Made by a program: the position numbers and the translations under genes | Notes under the pieces: model-generated | What the model was told of the DNA's origin: nothing | Databases searched by the model: none | The model's input: only the letters and a program-made list of their open reading frames with translations | Assembly (NCBI RefSeq): GCF_023634805.2 | Contig: NZ_CP106881.1 | Location: 434,001-498,000 of the forward strand | DNA: 64,000 nucleotides | Source of the DNA: Comamonas endophytica | Lineage (GTDB): Bacteria > Pseudomonadota > Gammaproteobacteria > Burkholderiales > Burkholderiaceae_C | Direction: 5' to 3' | Shown: piece by piece, positions 51,146 through 60,607 of the stretch | How positions within the stretch are numbered: the first letter of the stretch is position 1 | Layout of the letters: every line of letters begins with the position of its first letter

Positions 51146-52591
51146 TCAGCCCTTCATCAGCATCTCTATGTCGCGTGATACCGGTAGCCGGCCCTGCGCC
51201 AGCAGGCCGCGGTGCTTGTCGATCTTCTTGAGGTCGTAGAGGTAGTTCACCATCAGCCCGAAGGACTGCTTCTCGCCCTTGGCCGACGGATCGCCGCCCC
51301 AGTTCAGGCGCTCGACGCGCGCGCCGTTGCCCAGGTGGAAGCGCGCCACGGGGTCGAGCGGGCGTCCGTTGTGGCTTTCCTTGCCCAGGTAGTGCGCCGC
51401 GCACCACAGCAGCGCGCGGCGCACCGGCGACTGCTCGGGCAGCTGCGCGGCCTTCTCGGCGGCTTGCAGCAGCAGCGCGGCATCGAGCTGCGCCTGGGGC
51501 TCCACGCCAAGTGCCCGCGCCAATTCGCTGCGCGGCTTGTCGCCCATGCGCGCCAGCAGCGGGGTGCCGTGCTTGGCCAGCCAGCTGCGGAAGCCGGGTA
51601 TCGGCGACAGCGTGGCGAAGGTGCGCAGGCGCGGGAACTCGGCGCTGAGCGTCTGCGCGACATGCTTGATCAGCGAGTCGCCAAAGCTCACGCCGCGCAG
51701 TCCCGCCTGGGTGTTGCTGATGGAATAGAAGATGGCGGTGGTGGCGCGGCTGATGTCGGCCGTGGCCGCGCTCTCGTCGAGCAGCGGCGTGATGCTGTCG
51801 GACAGGTCGTCGACCAATGCCACCTCGACGAAGATCAGCGGCTCGCCCGGCAGGCGCGGGTGGAAGAAGCCATAGCAGCGGCGGTCGCTGTCCAGCCGGT
51901 TCTTCAGATCGGCCCAGCTGCGGATGTCGTGCACCGCCTCGTACTGGATCAGCTTCTCGAGCAGCGATGCCGGAGAGTCCCAGCTCAGACGCTTGAGCTC
52001 CAGGAAGGCCACGTCGAACCAGGTGGAAAACAGATGCTCGAGCTCGGCATCGAGCGCCGCGAAACGCTGGTCGGCGCGCGGCAGCGCCAGCAGTTCGGCG
52101 CGCAGATCGAGCAGGAAGCGCATGCCCCCCGCCGGCACGGCAAAGCGCTGCAGCAGCCGCGTGCGCGCCGAAGCCAGCGCACGGCGCAGCGCGATCTCGG
52201 CCTGGCTGCGCTCGAGTGCGGACTCGGCCTGGTCGAAGTGCTGGCGCGCGCGCTGCAGGCGCTCGGCATCGGGGCCGAACTGCTCGCAGATCAGCAGCCA
52301 CAGATCCTGGCGCGCCTCGGGCGAGGCCGCGGCATACCAGTCGATGACATCCTTGGCGCGGCGCCCGCCTTCGACTTCGCTGGCCTGCTCCGCGGAGGCC
52401 GCCAGCAGATCGTCCATCAGCCGGCGCAGCACGCGCGGCGCCAGCGCCTCGGTGCCACGGCGCAGCGAGGCCTTGAGGCGCTCGTGCGTCGAACGCGGCG
52501 CGGGGGGCGCCTGCGCGGCTGGCGCGGGTGCCAGTCGCGGGGTGCGCAGCCTGGACACGCCACGCGCAATCCATCCAGATGCCAGGTTCAT
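51146..52591 (-). CDS. matA: Malonyl-CoA decarboxylase
   Basis: Malonyl-CoA decarboxylase of 481 aa. The N-terminal helical domain (residues to about 190) is followed by the catalytic domain with LIFVEVALVDDLSDSITPLL, FATLSPIPGFRSWLAKHG (catalytic Ser) and ARFHLGNGARVERLNW (catalytic His). It converts malonyl-CoA to acetyl-CoA and CO2. With matB and the receptor it lets the cell use malonate. It has a long N-terminus relative to the human enzyme's mature form but is within family range. Confidence 0.95.
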   Translation of the reverse strand: MNLASGWIARGVSRLRTPRLAPAPAAQAPPAPRSTHERLKASLRRGTEALAPRVLRRLMDDLLAASAEQASEVEGGRRAKDVIDWYAAASPEARQDLWLLICEQFGPDAERLQRARQHFDQAESALERSQAEIALRRALASARTRLLQRFAVPAGGMRFLLDLRAELLALPRADQRFAALDAELEHLFSTWFDVAFLELKRLSWDSPASLLEKLIQYEAVHDIRSWADLKNRLDSDRRCYGFFHPRLPGEPLIFVEVALVDDLSDSITPLLDESAATADISRATTAIFYSISNTQAGLRGVSFGDSLIKHVAQTLSAEFPRLRTFATLSPIPGFRSWLAKHGTPLLARMGDKPRSELARALGVEPQAQLDAALLLQAAEKAAQLPEQSPVRRALLWCAAHYLGKESHNGRPLDPVARFHLGNGARVERLNWGGDPSAKGEKQSFGLMVNYLYDLKKIDKHRGLLAQGRLPVSRDIEMLMKG

Positions 52592-52699
52592 GCAGCAGGT
52601 CCTCGGGTGACAGATGAGGCAGAGGATCGCATCCTCATGGCCCTCACGCCATTATGGGTTGCCCTGCCCCGGGCTGCCGGCTGTCGCCTGGGCGACGCT

Positions 52700-53530
52700 T
52701 CAGGCAGGACGTTGCGGTTGGGGCTGCGGCTGGCGCTGCGCCCACAGCCACAGCAGCACGCCAGCCGCCATCATCGGCAGGCACAGCCATTGGCCCATGC
52801 TCAGGCCCATCGACAGCAGGCCCAGGTAGTCATCGGGTTCGCGGAAATATTCGGCGATGAAGCGCAGCAGGCCGTAGCCAACCAGGAACGCCGCCGCCAC
52901 CTGGCCTTGGCGGTGCTCCTTGCGCGCATATAGCCACAGCAGCGCGAACAGCAGCAGGCCTTCGAGCAGGAACTGGTAGATCTGCGAGGGATGGCGCGGC
53001 TGCATCGAGCCGCTGTGCGCGAACACCATGCCCCAGGGCAGGTCCGGGCTGGCAAAGCGCCCCCAGAGTTCGCCATTGATGAAATTGCCGATGCGCCCTG
53101 CCGCCAGGCCGGTGGGCACGCAGGGCGCGACGAAGTCGGCCACCTGCAGCCAGGGGCGGCGGCGCGAACGCGCAAACCAGGTCATCGCGCCCAGCACGCC
53201 CAGCAAGCCGCCGTGGAAAGACATGCCGCCCTGCCAGACCGCGAAGATCTCCAGCGGATGCGACAGGTAGTAGCCGGGCTTGTAGAACAGGCAGTAGCCC
53301 AGGCGCCCGCCGATCACCACGCCGACCACGCCCAGGAACAGGATGTCCTCCACGTCCTTGCGCGACCAGGCCTGCTCGCCCGTGAGCCGCGAGAACGGCG
53401 GATGCCGCAGGCGCCGGGTGCCCAGCCACAGGAACAGGCCGAAGGCGGCCAGATAGGTAAGGCCGTACCAGTGCACGGCAATGGGGCCGAGCTGCAGCGC
53501 GACGGGGTCGATTTGGGGGTAGATGAGCAT
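52700..53530 (-). CDS. lgt: Prolipoprotein diacylglyceryl transferase
   Basis: Lgt attaches diacylglycerol to the lipobox cysteine of prolipoproteins in the inner membrane. The 276-aa protein has seven or so membrane spans and the signature [16 protein letters not shown], with [19 protein letters not shown] at the N-terminus, [17 protein letters not shown], and [18 protein letters not shown] Pro/Gln-rich tail closes it. It lies downstream of ilvD on the same strand, with repeats between. Confidence 0.97.
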   Translation of the reverse strand: MLIYPQIDPVALQLGPIAVHWYGLTYLAAFGLFLWLGTRRLRHPPFSRLTGEQAWSRKDVEDILFLGVVGVVIGGRLGYCLFYKPGYYLSHPLEIFAVWQGGMSFHGGLLGVLGAMTWFARSRRRPWLQVADFVAPCVPTGLAAGRIGNFINGELWGRFASPDLPWGMVFAHSGSMQPRHPSQIYQFLLEGLLLFALLWLYARKEHRQGQVAAAFLVGYGLLRFIAEYFREPDDYLGLLSMGLSMGQWLCLPMMAAGVLLWLWAQRQPQPQPQRPA

Positions 53531-53589
53531 GGCACTGATTGTGCCGTAGGCGCGGGCGGGGGCTGTGAAAGTTGCGTGAACGGGGCACT

Positions 53590-53740
53590 GCCTGAGCCGT
53601 TCGTGGTGGGCCTACCTTTCACCGTTCATGGTGAGCCTGCTCCCTAACCGTGGCGAGCCTGTCGAACCATGGACGGCCTGTCCTCATGCCTGGAACGCGG
53701 GCCGTTCATCCTTCGACAGGCTCAGGACGAACGGCTTGTC
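53590..53740. repeat. Dispersed palindromic repeat, copy 4
   Basis: Degenerate right arms (CCGTTCGTGGTGGGCC at 53598; CCGTTCATGGTGAGCCTG at 53622; CGTGGCGAGCCTGTCGAACC at 53649) are followed by ATGGACGGCCTG and by an intact left arm (CGTTCATCCTTCGACAGG ... CTCAGGACGAACGG, 53703-53733). The copy is partly decayed. It fills most of the 269-bp gap between lgt and ilvD. Confidence 0.85.
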
Positions 53741-53799
53741 GGCCCACGCGTCAACAAGCGCTTTGGAAAGCCCAGGGAGAACGGTTCCGGTTTGCGAGC

Positions 53800-55656
53800 T
53801 CAGTCCAGTAACGACAGATCCCGCACCGCCCCCTTGTCCGCCGACATCACCAGCTTGGCATACGCCTTGAGCGCGGCCGACACCTTGCGCGGGCGGGGCT
53901 TGGCGGGTTTCCAGCCCTTGGCGTTCTGCGCCTCGCGGCGGCGCGCGAGCTCCTCGTCGCTGACCAGCACGTTGATCGCGCGGTTCGGGATATCGATCAG
54001 GATGCGGTCGCCATCCTGCACCAGGCCGATGGCGCCGCCAGCCGCCGCTTCGGGCGAGCAGTGGCCGATCGACAGGCCCGAGGTGCCGCCCGAGAAGCGC
54101 CCGTCGGTCAGCAGCGCGCAGGCCTTGCCCAGGCCCTTGGACTTGATGTAGCTGGTCGGGTAGAGCATTTCCTGCATGCCCGGGCCGCCCTTCGGGCCCT
54201 CGTAGCGCACGATGACGATATCACCGGCCACAACCTTGTCGGCCAGGATGTTCTCCACCGCTTCGTCCTGCGATTCGGTCACATGGGCGCGGCCTTCGAA
54301 CACCAGCAGCGAATCGTCGACGCCCGCGGTCTTCACCACGCAACCGTCCAGCGCGATGTTGCCCGTCAGCACGGCCAGGCCGCCTTCCTTGGAAAACGCA
54401 TGGTCGTAGGAGCGGATGCAGCCCTCGGCGCGGTCGAGGTCCAGGCTGGGCCAGCGCGTGCTCTGGCTGAATGCCACCTGCGTGGGGATGCCGGCGGGGC
54501 CCGCCTTGTAGAAGGTCTGCACCGCCTCGCTGGGCGCGCGCGCGATGTCCCATTCGTCCAGCGCGTCCTTGAGCGAGGCGCCGTAGACCGTGGGCACGTC
54601 GGTGTGCAGGCGGCCGGCGCGGTCGAGCTCGCCCAGGATCGCCATGATGCCGCCGGCGCGGTGCACGTCCTCGATGTGGTACTTGTTGGTGTTGGGCGCG
54701 ACCTTGCACAGCTGCGGCACGGTGCGCGACATGCGGTCGATGTCGGCCATGCCGAAGTCGATCTCGGCTTCCTGGGCAATGGCCAGCAGGTGCAGGATGG
54801 TGTTGGTCGAGCCGCCCATCGCGATGTCCAGCGTGATCGCGTTCTCGAAGGCCTTCTTGCCCACCGAGCGCGGCAGCGCGCGCTCGTCGTTGCCTTCGTA
54901 GTAGCGCTTGGCCAGCTCGACGATGGTGCGGCCGGCGCGCAGGAACAGCTGCTCGCGGTCGGAATGCGTGGCCAGCACGGTGCCGTTGCCCGGCAGGGAC
55001 AGGCCCAGCGCCTCGGTCAGGCAGTTCATGGAATTGGCGGTGAACATGCCCGAGCAGGAGCCGCAGGTCGGGCAGGCCGAGCGTTCGACTTCGGCCACCT
55101 GCTCGTCGGTGTACTGGTCGTCGGCGGCCATCACCATGGCGTCCACCAGGTCCAGCTTCTTGAACTCGATCTTGTGCGTCGTCGGATTCGCCAGGCGCAC
55201 CTTGCCGGCCTCCATCGGCCCGCCCGAAACGAAGATCACCGGGATGTTCAGGCGCATCGCGGCCATCAGCATGCCGGGCGTGATCTTGTCGCAGTTGGAA
55301 ATGCACACCAGCGCATCGGCGCAGTGGGCGTTCACCATGTACTCCACGGAGTCCGCAATGATGTCGCGGCTGGGCAGCGAATACAGCATGCCGTCGTGGC
55401 CCATGGCGATGCCGTCATCGACGGCAATGGTGTTGAATTCCTTGGCCACGCCGCCCGCGGCCTCGATCTCGCGCGCGACCAGCTGGCCCAGGTCCTTCAG
55501 ATGCACGTGGCCGGGCACGAACTGGGTGAAGGAATTGGCGATGGCGATGATCGGCTTGCTGAAATCTTCGTCCTTCATGCCGGTGGCACGCCACAGGGAG
55601 CGCGCACCAGCCATGTTGCGGCCGGCAGTGGAAGTCTTGGAACGGTATGCGGGCAT
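53800..55656 (-). CDS. ilvD: Dihydroxy-acid dehydratase
   Basis: IlvD dehydrates 2,3-dihydroxy-isovalerate or its methyl homologue in branched-chain amino acid synthesis. The 618-aa protein starts [20 protein letters not shown]. The Fe-S ligand cysteines are C122 ([12 protein letters not shown]) and C195 ([14 protein letters not shown]). [20 protein letters not shown] and the C-terminal [18 protein letters not shown] are present. ATG 55656 gives the usual N-terminus; an upstream start would add 15 unconserved residues. Confidence 0.98.
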   Translation of the reverse strand: MPAYRSKTSTAGRNMAGARSLWRATGMKDEDFSKPIIAIANSFTQFVPGHVHLKDLGQLVAREIEAAGGVAKEFNTIAVDDGIAMGHDGMLYSLPSRDIIADSVEYMVNAHCADALVCISNCDKITPGMLMAAMRLNIPVIFVSGGPMEAGKVRLANPTTHKIEFKKLDLVDAMVMAADDQYTDEQVAEVERSACPTCGSCSGMFTANSMNCLTEALGLSLPGNGTVLATHSDREQLFLRAGRTIVELAKRYYEGNDERALPRSVGKKAFENAITLDIAMGGSTNTILHLLAIAQEAEIDFGMADIDRMSRTVPQLCKVAPNTNKYHIEDVHRAGGIMAILGELDRAGRLHTDVPTVYGASLKDALDEWDIARAPSEAVQTFYKAGPAGIPTQVAFSQSTRWPSLDLDRAEGCIRSYDHAFSKEGGLAVLTGNIALDGCVVKTAGVDDSLLVFEGRAHVTESQDEAVENILADKVVAGDIVIVRYEGPKGGPGMQEMLYPTSYIKSKGLGKACALLTDGRFSGGTSGLSIGHCSPEAAAGGAIGLVQDGDRILIDIPNRAINVLVSDEELARRREAQNAKGWKPAKPRPRKVSAALKAYAKLVMSADKGAVRDLSLLD

Positions 55657-55757
55657 GGTGATCTTGAAATGGTTGCGGGAAAGCACGTGGGACGACGCCA
55701 ATTATGTCGCACCTGCCCTGCCGCCGCCCGCCGCGGGGTAGGCGCGAGCGCGCGCGC

Positions 55758-55994
55758 TCAGCGCCGCTTGCGCGGACTCAGCACCTGCTTCTGCCGCTCG
55801 ATGCGGCTTTGCCGGCGCGCCTCGTCGCGCTCGGCGGCGCGGCGCTTGGTCAGGCCCGTCGCGTCCGAGAAACTCCACCATGCCACCGTGATCCCGTAGG
55901 GCACCAGCAGCCACCACCACGACACCGCGGCCAGCGGCCCGACCTCCAGGAATCTCAACAAGGTCAGCACCAGCGCAATCAGCAACATCCACAT
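55758..55994 (-). CDS. Small Trp-rich membrane protein (TIGR04438-like)
   Basis: A 78-aa protein. It opens with a hydrophobic helix (MLLIALVLTLLRFLEVGPL), then a Trp-rich segment (AVSWWWLLVPYGITVAWWSF), then a basic charged tail (TKRRAAERDEARRQ, ERQKQVLSPRKRR). This is the small Trp-rich protein type common in Burkholderiales. Two membrane segments are likely. The ATG has GGAG six bases upstream. It is divergent from the cytochrome c gene. Confidence 0.85.
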   Translation of the reverse strand: MWMLLIALVLTLLRFLEVGPLAAVSWWWLLVPYGITVAWWSFSDATGLTKRRAAERDEARRQSRIERQKQVLSPRKRR

Positions 55995-56091
55995 ACACAA
56001 CTCCTTGCGGGAACTAAGTCCGCAGCGGCGCATCCAAGCGCATGCACCACTACAATTTCCTGCAGAACAAAGACACCCTGGAAAGTTTACG

Positions 56092-56397
56092 ATGAAGCGC
56101 ACCCTGATCACCCTGGCCCTGGCTCTCGGCGCGGCAGCCCCGGCCATGGCCGACCTGGCCTTGGCCAAGTCCAAGAACTGCATGGCCTGCCACGCCGTCG
56201 ACAAGAAGCTCGTGGGCCCCTCCTTCAAGGATGTCGCGGCCAAGTATGCCAATCAAAAGGATGCGACCGACAAGCTGGCCGCCAAGATCGTCAAGGGCGG
56301 CGGCGGCGTCTGGGGCCCCGTGCCCATGCCCGCCAACGCGCAGGTGAACGATGCCGATGCCAAGAAGCTCGCTGCCTGGGTGATGCAGCAGAAGTGA
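56092..56397 (+). CDS. Class I cytochrome c (c551/c552-like)
   Basis: Periplasmic monohaem cytochrome of 101 aa. After a signal peptide (TLITLALALGAAAPAMA) the haem motif is C30-M-A-C33-H34 (SKNCMACHAV) and the distal axial ligand is Met79 (GPVPMPANAQ). It would shuttle electrons to an oxidase or reductase. GGAAAG precedes the ATG. A terminator follows. Confidence 0.95.
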   Translation: MKRTLITLALALGAAAPAMADLALAKSKNCMACHAVDKKLVGPSFKDVAAKYANQKDATDKLAAKIVKGGGGVWGPVPMPANAQVNDADAKKLAAWVMQQK

Positions 56398-56420
56398 TCG
56401 CGCCTGTCTCCGCGCAGAAA

Positions 56421-56443
56421 AGCCGCCCTCGAGGCGGCTTTTT
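56421..56443. terminator. Terminator between cytochrome c and LapA-like genes
   Basis: AGCCGCC (56421-56427), loop CTCGA and GGCGGCT (56433-56439) with TTTT after it on the plus strand and a complementary T run on the minus strand. It can serve both convergent genes. Confidence 0.85.
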
Positions 56444-56466
56444 CATGGGCGCGAGCGCGTTGGCGC

Positions 56467-56961
56467 TCAGGGGAATTCGCGCGAAGGAGGCACGAACAGG
56501 CGGTCGTCCGGGCGACGGTCGCGCAGTTGCTGCTCGAGCTGGCCGATATACGCGGCATTGCTGTTCTCCAGCTCCTTGGCGCGCGCCTGGGCGCGGGCAT
56601 CGATGGTGTCGAGGCGTTCGAGCACCGCGTTCTGGCCCTGCAGATGCTGGGCTTCGAGCACGGCGCGCAGCTCGGTGAAGCGCGAGGCCTCGGCCTTGTC
56701 GGCCAGCTCGCGCTGGGCCTGCATTTCCTTGTTGTGGCGGCGCGTTTCGAGCAGTACCGAAGTCTGCAGCGACAGCACATAGGCAATGAAGAAAATGGCC
56801 AGCAGCACCGTGAGGCCCAGCATGATCACGCCCAGCGGCGCCTGCACTGTGGTCACGCCCAGGTTGACGGCGGAATAGGCGGCCAGCGTCGGCCAGTTGA
56901 GCGCCGCCAGCGCGGCGATGGCCAGCACGATCAGGGCCAGGATGATGGTTCGGAAATGCAT
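56467..56961 (-). CDS. LapA-domain-like membrane protein
   Basis: A 164-aa protein with two hydrophobic segments near the N-terminus (IILALIVLAIAALAALNWPTL and APLGVIMLGLTVLLAIFFIA, each seen in part) in the pattern of lipopolysaccharide-assembly protein A domains (DUF1049). The rest is a coiled coil (LLETRRHNKEMQAQRELADK ... LENSNAAYIGQLEQQLRD) ending in a Pro/Arg tail. The ATG at 56961 is chosen because it puts the first membrane segment at the N-terminus; 22 upstream residues are not hydrophobic. Function in the envelope is likely but unproven. Confidence 0.75.
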   Translation of the reverse strand: MHFRTIILALIVLAIAALAALNWPTLAAYSAVNLGVTTVQAPLGVIMLGLTVLLAIFFIAYVLSLQTSVLLETRRHNKEMQAQRELADKAEASRFTELRAVLEAQHLQGQNAVLERLDTIDARAQARAKELENSNAAYIGQLEQQLRDRRPDDRLFVPPSREFP

Positions 56962-57119
56962 GCCTGTTCTTCTCCTCGGTCGGTGCGCGGCCCGGGGTGG
57001 GCCGCCTGCCCTGCATTTGTAACCCATGCAAAGCCCTGCCGAGTGGCCCTTTCCAGCAAGAGTGGCGCCGTCCTACATATCACCGTTGCACCGCATATCG
57101 AGCCTCACACCCTTGCAAA

Positions 57120-57288
57120 AACCCCAACCCATGAAAGTGGCGCGATCCAGCAGGGGGGCGCCGAGCAAGGGCCGCACCTAGGCGGCCCCCCGCAGCGAAG
57201 GTGCCGTCCCTGCGCGGGCCGCCCCCTCCACCGAAGGATGAGAGGGGGAAGCCGGGGCCCGCCTAGGGCGTGAGCGGCTCAGGGGGTG
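57120..57288. repeat. Possible GC-rich intergenic repeat
   Basis: Within the 327-bp gap before acs, 57120-57288 is extremely GC-rich with runs of G and C (GGCGGCCCCCCGCAGCGAAGG, GCGGGCCGCCCCCTCC). It looks like an intergenic repeat shared among Comamonadaceae, an impression from memory of such genomes and not tested here. No gene is seen in it. Confidence 0.35.
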
Positions 57289-59283
57289 TCAATTTTTTTC
57301 GGCCAACTGCTCGAGAATCGCCGGGTTCTCCAGCGTGCTGGTGTCCTGCGTGATGGCCTCGCCCTTGGCCAGCGCGCGCAGCAGGCGGCGCATGATCTTG
57401 CCGCTGCGGGTCTTGGGCAGGTTGTCGCCGAAGCGTATTTCCTTGGGCTTGGCGATGGGGCCGATCTCCCTGGCCACCCAGTCGCGCAGCTCCTTGGCCA
57501 GCTGCTTTGCCTCCTCGCCCGTGGGCCGGCCGCGCTTGAGCACCACGAAGGCGCAGATCGCCTCGCCCGTCACGTCGTCGGGGCGGCCCACGACGGCGGC
57601 CTCGGCCACCAGGTCGGTCTTGGCCACCAGCGCCGATTCGATCTCCATCGTGCCCATGCGGTGGCCCGAGACGTTGAGCACGTCGTCGATGCGTCCGGTG
57701 ATGCGGAAGTAGCTGCGGTCGCTGCTGCGCACCGCGCCGTCGCCGGCCAGGTAGTAGCCCTTGAGCTCCTCGGGGAAGTAGCTTTTCTTGAAGCGTTCGG
57801 GGTCGTTCCAGATGTTGCGGATCATGCTGGGCCAGGGCTTCTTGATGACCAGGATGCCGCCCGTGCCGTCGGCGATGTCGTTGCCCATCTCGTCGACGAT
57901 GGCGGCGGTGATGCCCGGCAGCGGCAGCGTGCACGAGCCCGGCACCAGCGGCGTCGCGCCGGGCAGCGGCGTGATCACATGGCCGCCGGTCTCGGTCTGC
58001 CAGAAGGTGTCGACGATGGGGCAGCGCTCGCCGCCCACATGGCGGTGATACCACATCCAGGCTTCGGGGTTGATCGGCTCGCCGACGCTGCCCAGCAGGC
58101 GCAGGCTCGACAGGTCGCTGCGTCCGGGGTGCACCGCGGCGTCGGCCTCGGCGGCCTTGATCAGCGAACGGATGGCCGTGGGCGCGGTGTAGAAGATCGT
58201 GCAGCGGTGGCGCTCGATCATCTGCCAGAAGCGGCCCGCGTCCGGGTAGGTGGGCACGCCCTCGTACACGATCTGCGTCGCGCCCGCGGCCAGCGGGCCG
58301 TAGGCGACATAGGTGTGGCCCGTGATCCAGCCGATGTCTGCCGTGCACCAGAAGATGTCGTCGGCGCGCAGGTCGAAGGTCCACTCCATGCTCAGCTTGG
58401 CCCACAGCAGGTAGCCGCCGGTGCTGTGCTGCACGCCCTTGGGCTTGCCGGTCGAGCCGCTGGTGTAGAGGATGAACAACGGGTGCTCGGCGCCCACCGC
58501 GACCGGCGCGCATTCCGTGCTCTGGCCGGCCAGCGCCTCGTCGAAGCTGATGTCGCGCCCCGGCGTCATCGCGCAGGCCGTGGCGGTGCGTTCGTAGACC
58601 AGCACCCGGCGCACGCTCGGGCATTCGCCCGAGGCCAGCGCGTCGTCGACGATGGCCTTGAGCGGCAGCTCCTTGCCGCCGCGCAGCTGGTAGTTGGCGG
58701 TGATAACGACCACCGCGCCGGCATCGATGATGCGCTCCTGCACCGCCTTGGCCGAGAAGCCGCCGAACACCACGCTGTGCGTGGCGCCGATGCGCGCGCA
58801 GGCCTGCATCGCCACCACGCCCTCGACGGTCATCGGCATGTAGATCAGCACGCGGTCGCCCTTTTGCACGCCCTGGGCCTTGAGCGCGTTGGCGAAGCGG
58901 CCCACGCGCTCGAGCAGCTCGCGGTAGCTCAGGCGGGTCACCGTGCCGTCATCGGCCTCGAAGACGATCGCCGTCTTGTGCTCGACGGGCGTGCCCATGT
59001 GGCGGTCCAGGCAATTGGCGCTGGCGTTGAGTTCGCCATCGGCGAACCACTGGAAGAACGGGGCGTTGGAGCGGTCCAGCGTCTGGCTGAACGGCTTGTT
59101 CCAGTCGAGGTGCTCGCGCGCCAGCCGCGCCCAGAAGCCCTCGTAGTCGGCCTCGGCCTCGGCGCACAGCGCCTGGTAGGCGGGCATGCCGGAAATGCGC
59201 GCCGCCTGCGCAAAGGCCGGCGGCGGGGGAAAGACGCGGTTTTCAACCAGCACGGATTCAATCGCGGATGACGAGGCGCTCAT
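57289..59283 (-). CDS. acs: Acetyl-CoA synthetase
   Basis: AMP-forming acetate--CoA ligase of 664 aa. The N-terminal CoA-binding region ([19 protein letters not shown]) is followed by [37 protein letters not shown], the acetate pocket Trp in [33 protein letters not shown], and the regulatory Lys in [14 protein letters not shown], which is subject to acetylation in other bacteria. It converts acetate, including that from malonyl-CoA or sugar-acid breakdown, to acetyl-CoA. Confidence 0.98.
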   Translation of the reverse strand: MSASSSAIESVLVENRVFPPPPAFAQAARISGMPAYQALCAEAEADYEGFWARLAREHLDWNKPFSQTLDRSNAPFFQWFADGELNASANCLDRHMGTPVEHKTAIVFEADDGTVTRLSYRELLERVGRFANALKAQGVQKGDRVLIYMPMTVEGVVAMQACARIGATHSVVFGGFSAKAVQERIIDAGAVVVITANYQLRGGKELPLKAIVDDALASGECPSVRRVLVYERTATACAMTPGRDISFDEALAGQSTECAPVAVGAEHPLFILYTSGSTGKPKGVQHSTGGYLLWAKLSMEWTFDLRADDIFWCTADIGWITGHTYVAYGPLAAGATQIVYEGVPTYPDAGRFWQMIERHRCTIFYTAPTAIRSLIKAAEADAAVHPGRSDLSSLRLLGSVGEPINPEAWMWYHRHVGGERCPIVDTFWQTETGGHVITPLPGATPLVPGSCTLPLPGITAAIVDEMGNDIADGTGGILVIKKPWPSMIRNIWNDPERFKKSYFPEELKGYYLAGDGAVRSSDRSYFRITGRIDDVLNVSGHRMGTMEIESALVAKTDLVAEAAVVGRPDDVTGEAICAFVVLKRGRPTGEEAKQLAKELRDWVAREIGPIAKPKEIRFGDNLPKTRSGKIMRRLLRALAKGEAITQDTSTLENPAILEQLAEKN

Positions 59284-59472
59284 GGTGTGTTGTGTCTCCT
59301 TGGCTAACTCGGACCATTGTGCCGCGACTGTCGCCTGCCCGTCTTACAGGTCACTGACTTGGGCCCCGGGCAATTGGCCCTCGGCGCCGCCGGAGCACCG
59401 GCCCCCCGCGCCGCCCTGCGCGGGCGCGCACCGATACAATCGCGCACCCCTTTCTTTGCCTTTCCACACGCC

Positions 59473-60081
59473 ATGGACTCCCCCACCCCCTCCCCCAAGC
59501 CCACGCCAGCGATGGGTGTGCTGCCCGCCTTCATCTTCGCCAGCCGCTGGCTGCAGGTGCCGCTGTACCTGGGCCTGATCATGGCGCAAGGCGTCTACGT
59601 CTGGCACTTCCTGCTCGAGCTGTGGCACCTGATCGAGGCCGCGTTCGGCAGCCAGGAAGCGCTGCAGGCGCTGGTCACGAGCATCGGCTACAAGCCCGAC
59701 GCGCCGCTGACCGGCTTGAACGAGACCGTGATCATGCTGGTCGTGCTGGCGCTGATCGACGTGGTCATGATCTCCAACCTGCTGATCATGGTGATCATCG
59801 GCGGCTACGAGACCTTCGTCAGCCGGCTGAACATCGAGGGCCACCCCGACCAGCCCGAGTGGCTCAGCCATGTCGATGCCACGGTGCTCAAGGTCAAGCT
59901 CGGCCTGTCGATCATCGGCATCAGCTCGATCCACCTGCTCAAGACCTTCATCAACGCCGCCAACTACGACCCCAAGGTGCTGATGTGGCAGACGATGATC
60001 CATATCGCGTTCCTGCTGAGCGCACTGGCGATTGCCTTCACCGACCGCCTGCTGCGCAACAACCACCAACGCAGCCACTGA
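59473..60081 (+). CDS. UPF0114 (YqhA-like) inner-membrane protein
   Basis: A 202-aa membrane protein of the TIGR00645/UPF0114 family. FIFASRWLQVPLYLGLIMAQ opens the conserved part, then NETVIMLVVLALIDVVMISN, LLIMVIIGGYETFVSRL and SSIHLLKTFINAANYDP. Four membrane spans are likely. Function is unknown. It is divergent from acs. A strong terminator follows. Confidence 0.92.
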   Translation: MDSPTPSPKPTPAMGVLPAFIFASRWLQVPLYLGLIMAQGVYVWHFLLELWHLIEAAFGSQEALQALVTSIGYKPDAPLTGLNETVIMLVVLALIDVVMISNLLIMVIIGGYETFVSRLNIEGHPDQPEWLSHVDATVLKVKLGLSIIGISSIHLLKTFINAANYDPKVLMWQTMIHIAFLLSALAIAFTDRLLRNNHQRSH

Positions 60082-60101
60082 ACGCCTGCCAGCCGCCCTG
60101 C

Positions 60102-60138
60102 AAAAACCCGCCCCGCGATCCGCGGCGCGGGTTTTTTT
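60102..60138 (+). terminator. Terminator after UPF0114 gene
   Basis: AAAAACCCGCCCCGCG and GCGGCGCGGGTTTTTTT pair around a short loop at ATCC, giving a GC-rich stem with A and T flanks. It is likely bidirectional. Confidence 0.85.
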
Positions 60139-60205
60139 ACGCCCGGCCGCGGCCCTTGCGCGCGAATCACGCACGCGTGATAGCACAGGTGAAAATAACC
60201 ATTTA

Positions 60206-60234
60206 TTGACACAAAAGCACTCAATTCATAGAAT
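60206..60234 (+). promoter_or_regulatory. Promoter of the proVWX operon
   Basis: TTGACA (60206-60211), a 17-bp spacer and TAGAAT (60229-60234) are a near-consensus sigma-70 promoter in an AT-rich patch. It lies about 370 bp before proV, implying a long leader. Confidence 0.85.
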
Positions 60235-60240
60235 CACAGG

Positions 60241-60607
60241 CTTGTTTACAACCTGCCATGCAGGTAATCGATGCGTTTTTCAGCGTTTCGATCCACTTCA
60301 GGCGGTGTTGCCTTGGCAGCCCCGTCATCGGGCCGATCGTGGTCCTGATGCCCAGCCGGGTGGCTTCGCGCCACCGCTGGATCGCCGATGGCAAACAGGT
60401 TTTCACGCCCCACGCCCCGGCGTCTTGCCAGGCTCTTGCGGTCCCGACGGGTACCGTCCGGTCCGGCGCATGTGCCGCGCACATGCATCACGGCCCATGC
60501 CCGCGCCTATAGCGGGCACTGCATCAGGTGCTGCCTTCGGCCATGCACGCCAGCGCTTTATGCAAGGCGCTGGACTGTGTTCAATCCAATCGAGGGAGAG
60601 AGAAACA
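60241..60607 (+). other. Long 5' leader of proV
   Basis: About 367 bp between the predicted transcription start and the proV GTG. It has a hairpin ACCTGC-CAT-GCAGGT (60251-60265) near the 5' end. No open frame with family signals was found. The region could hold a regulatory RNA or osmotic control element. Confidence 0.5.

Noticed and set aside
57120..57288. CRISPR array or tandem repeats
   Set aside because: GC runs recur irregularly and no direct repeat of constant length with spacers is present.
60258..60512. Small open frame in the proV leader
   Set aside because: No family resemblance, no SD, and a composition like other spurious frames. Treated as leader.
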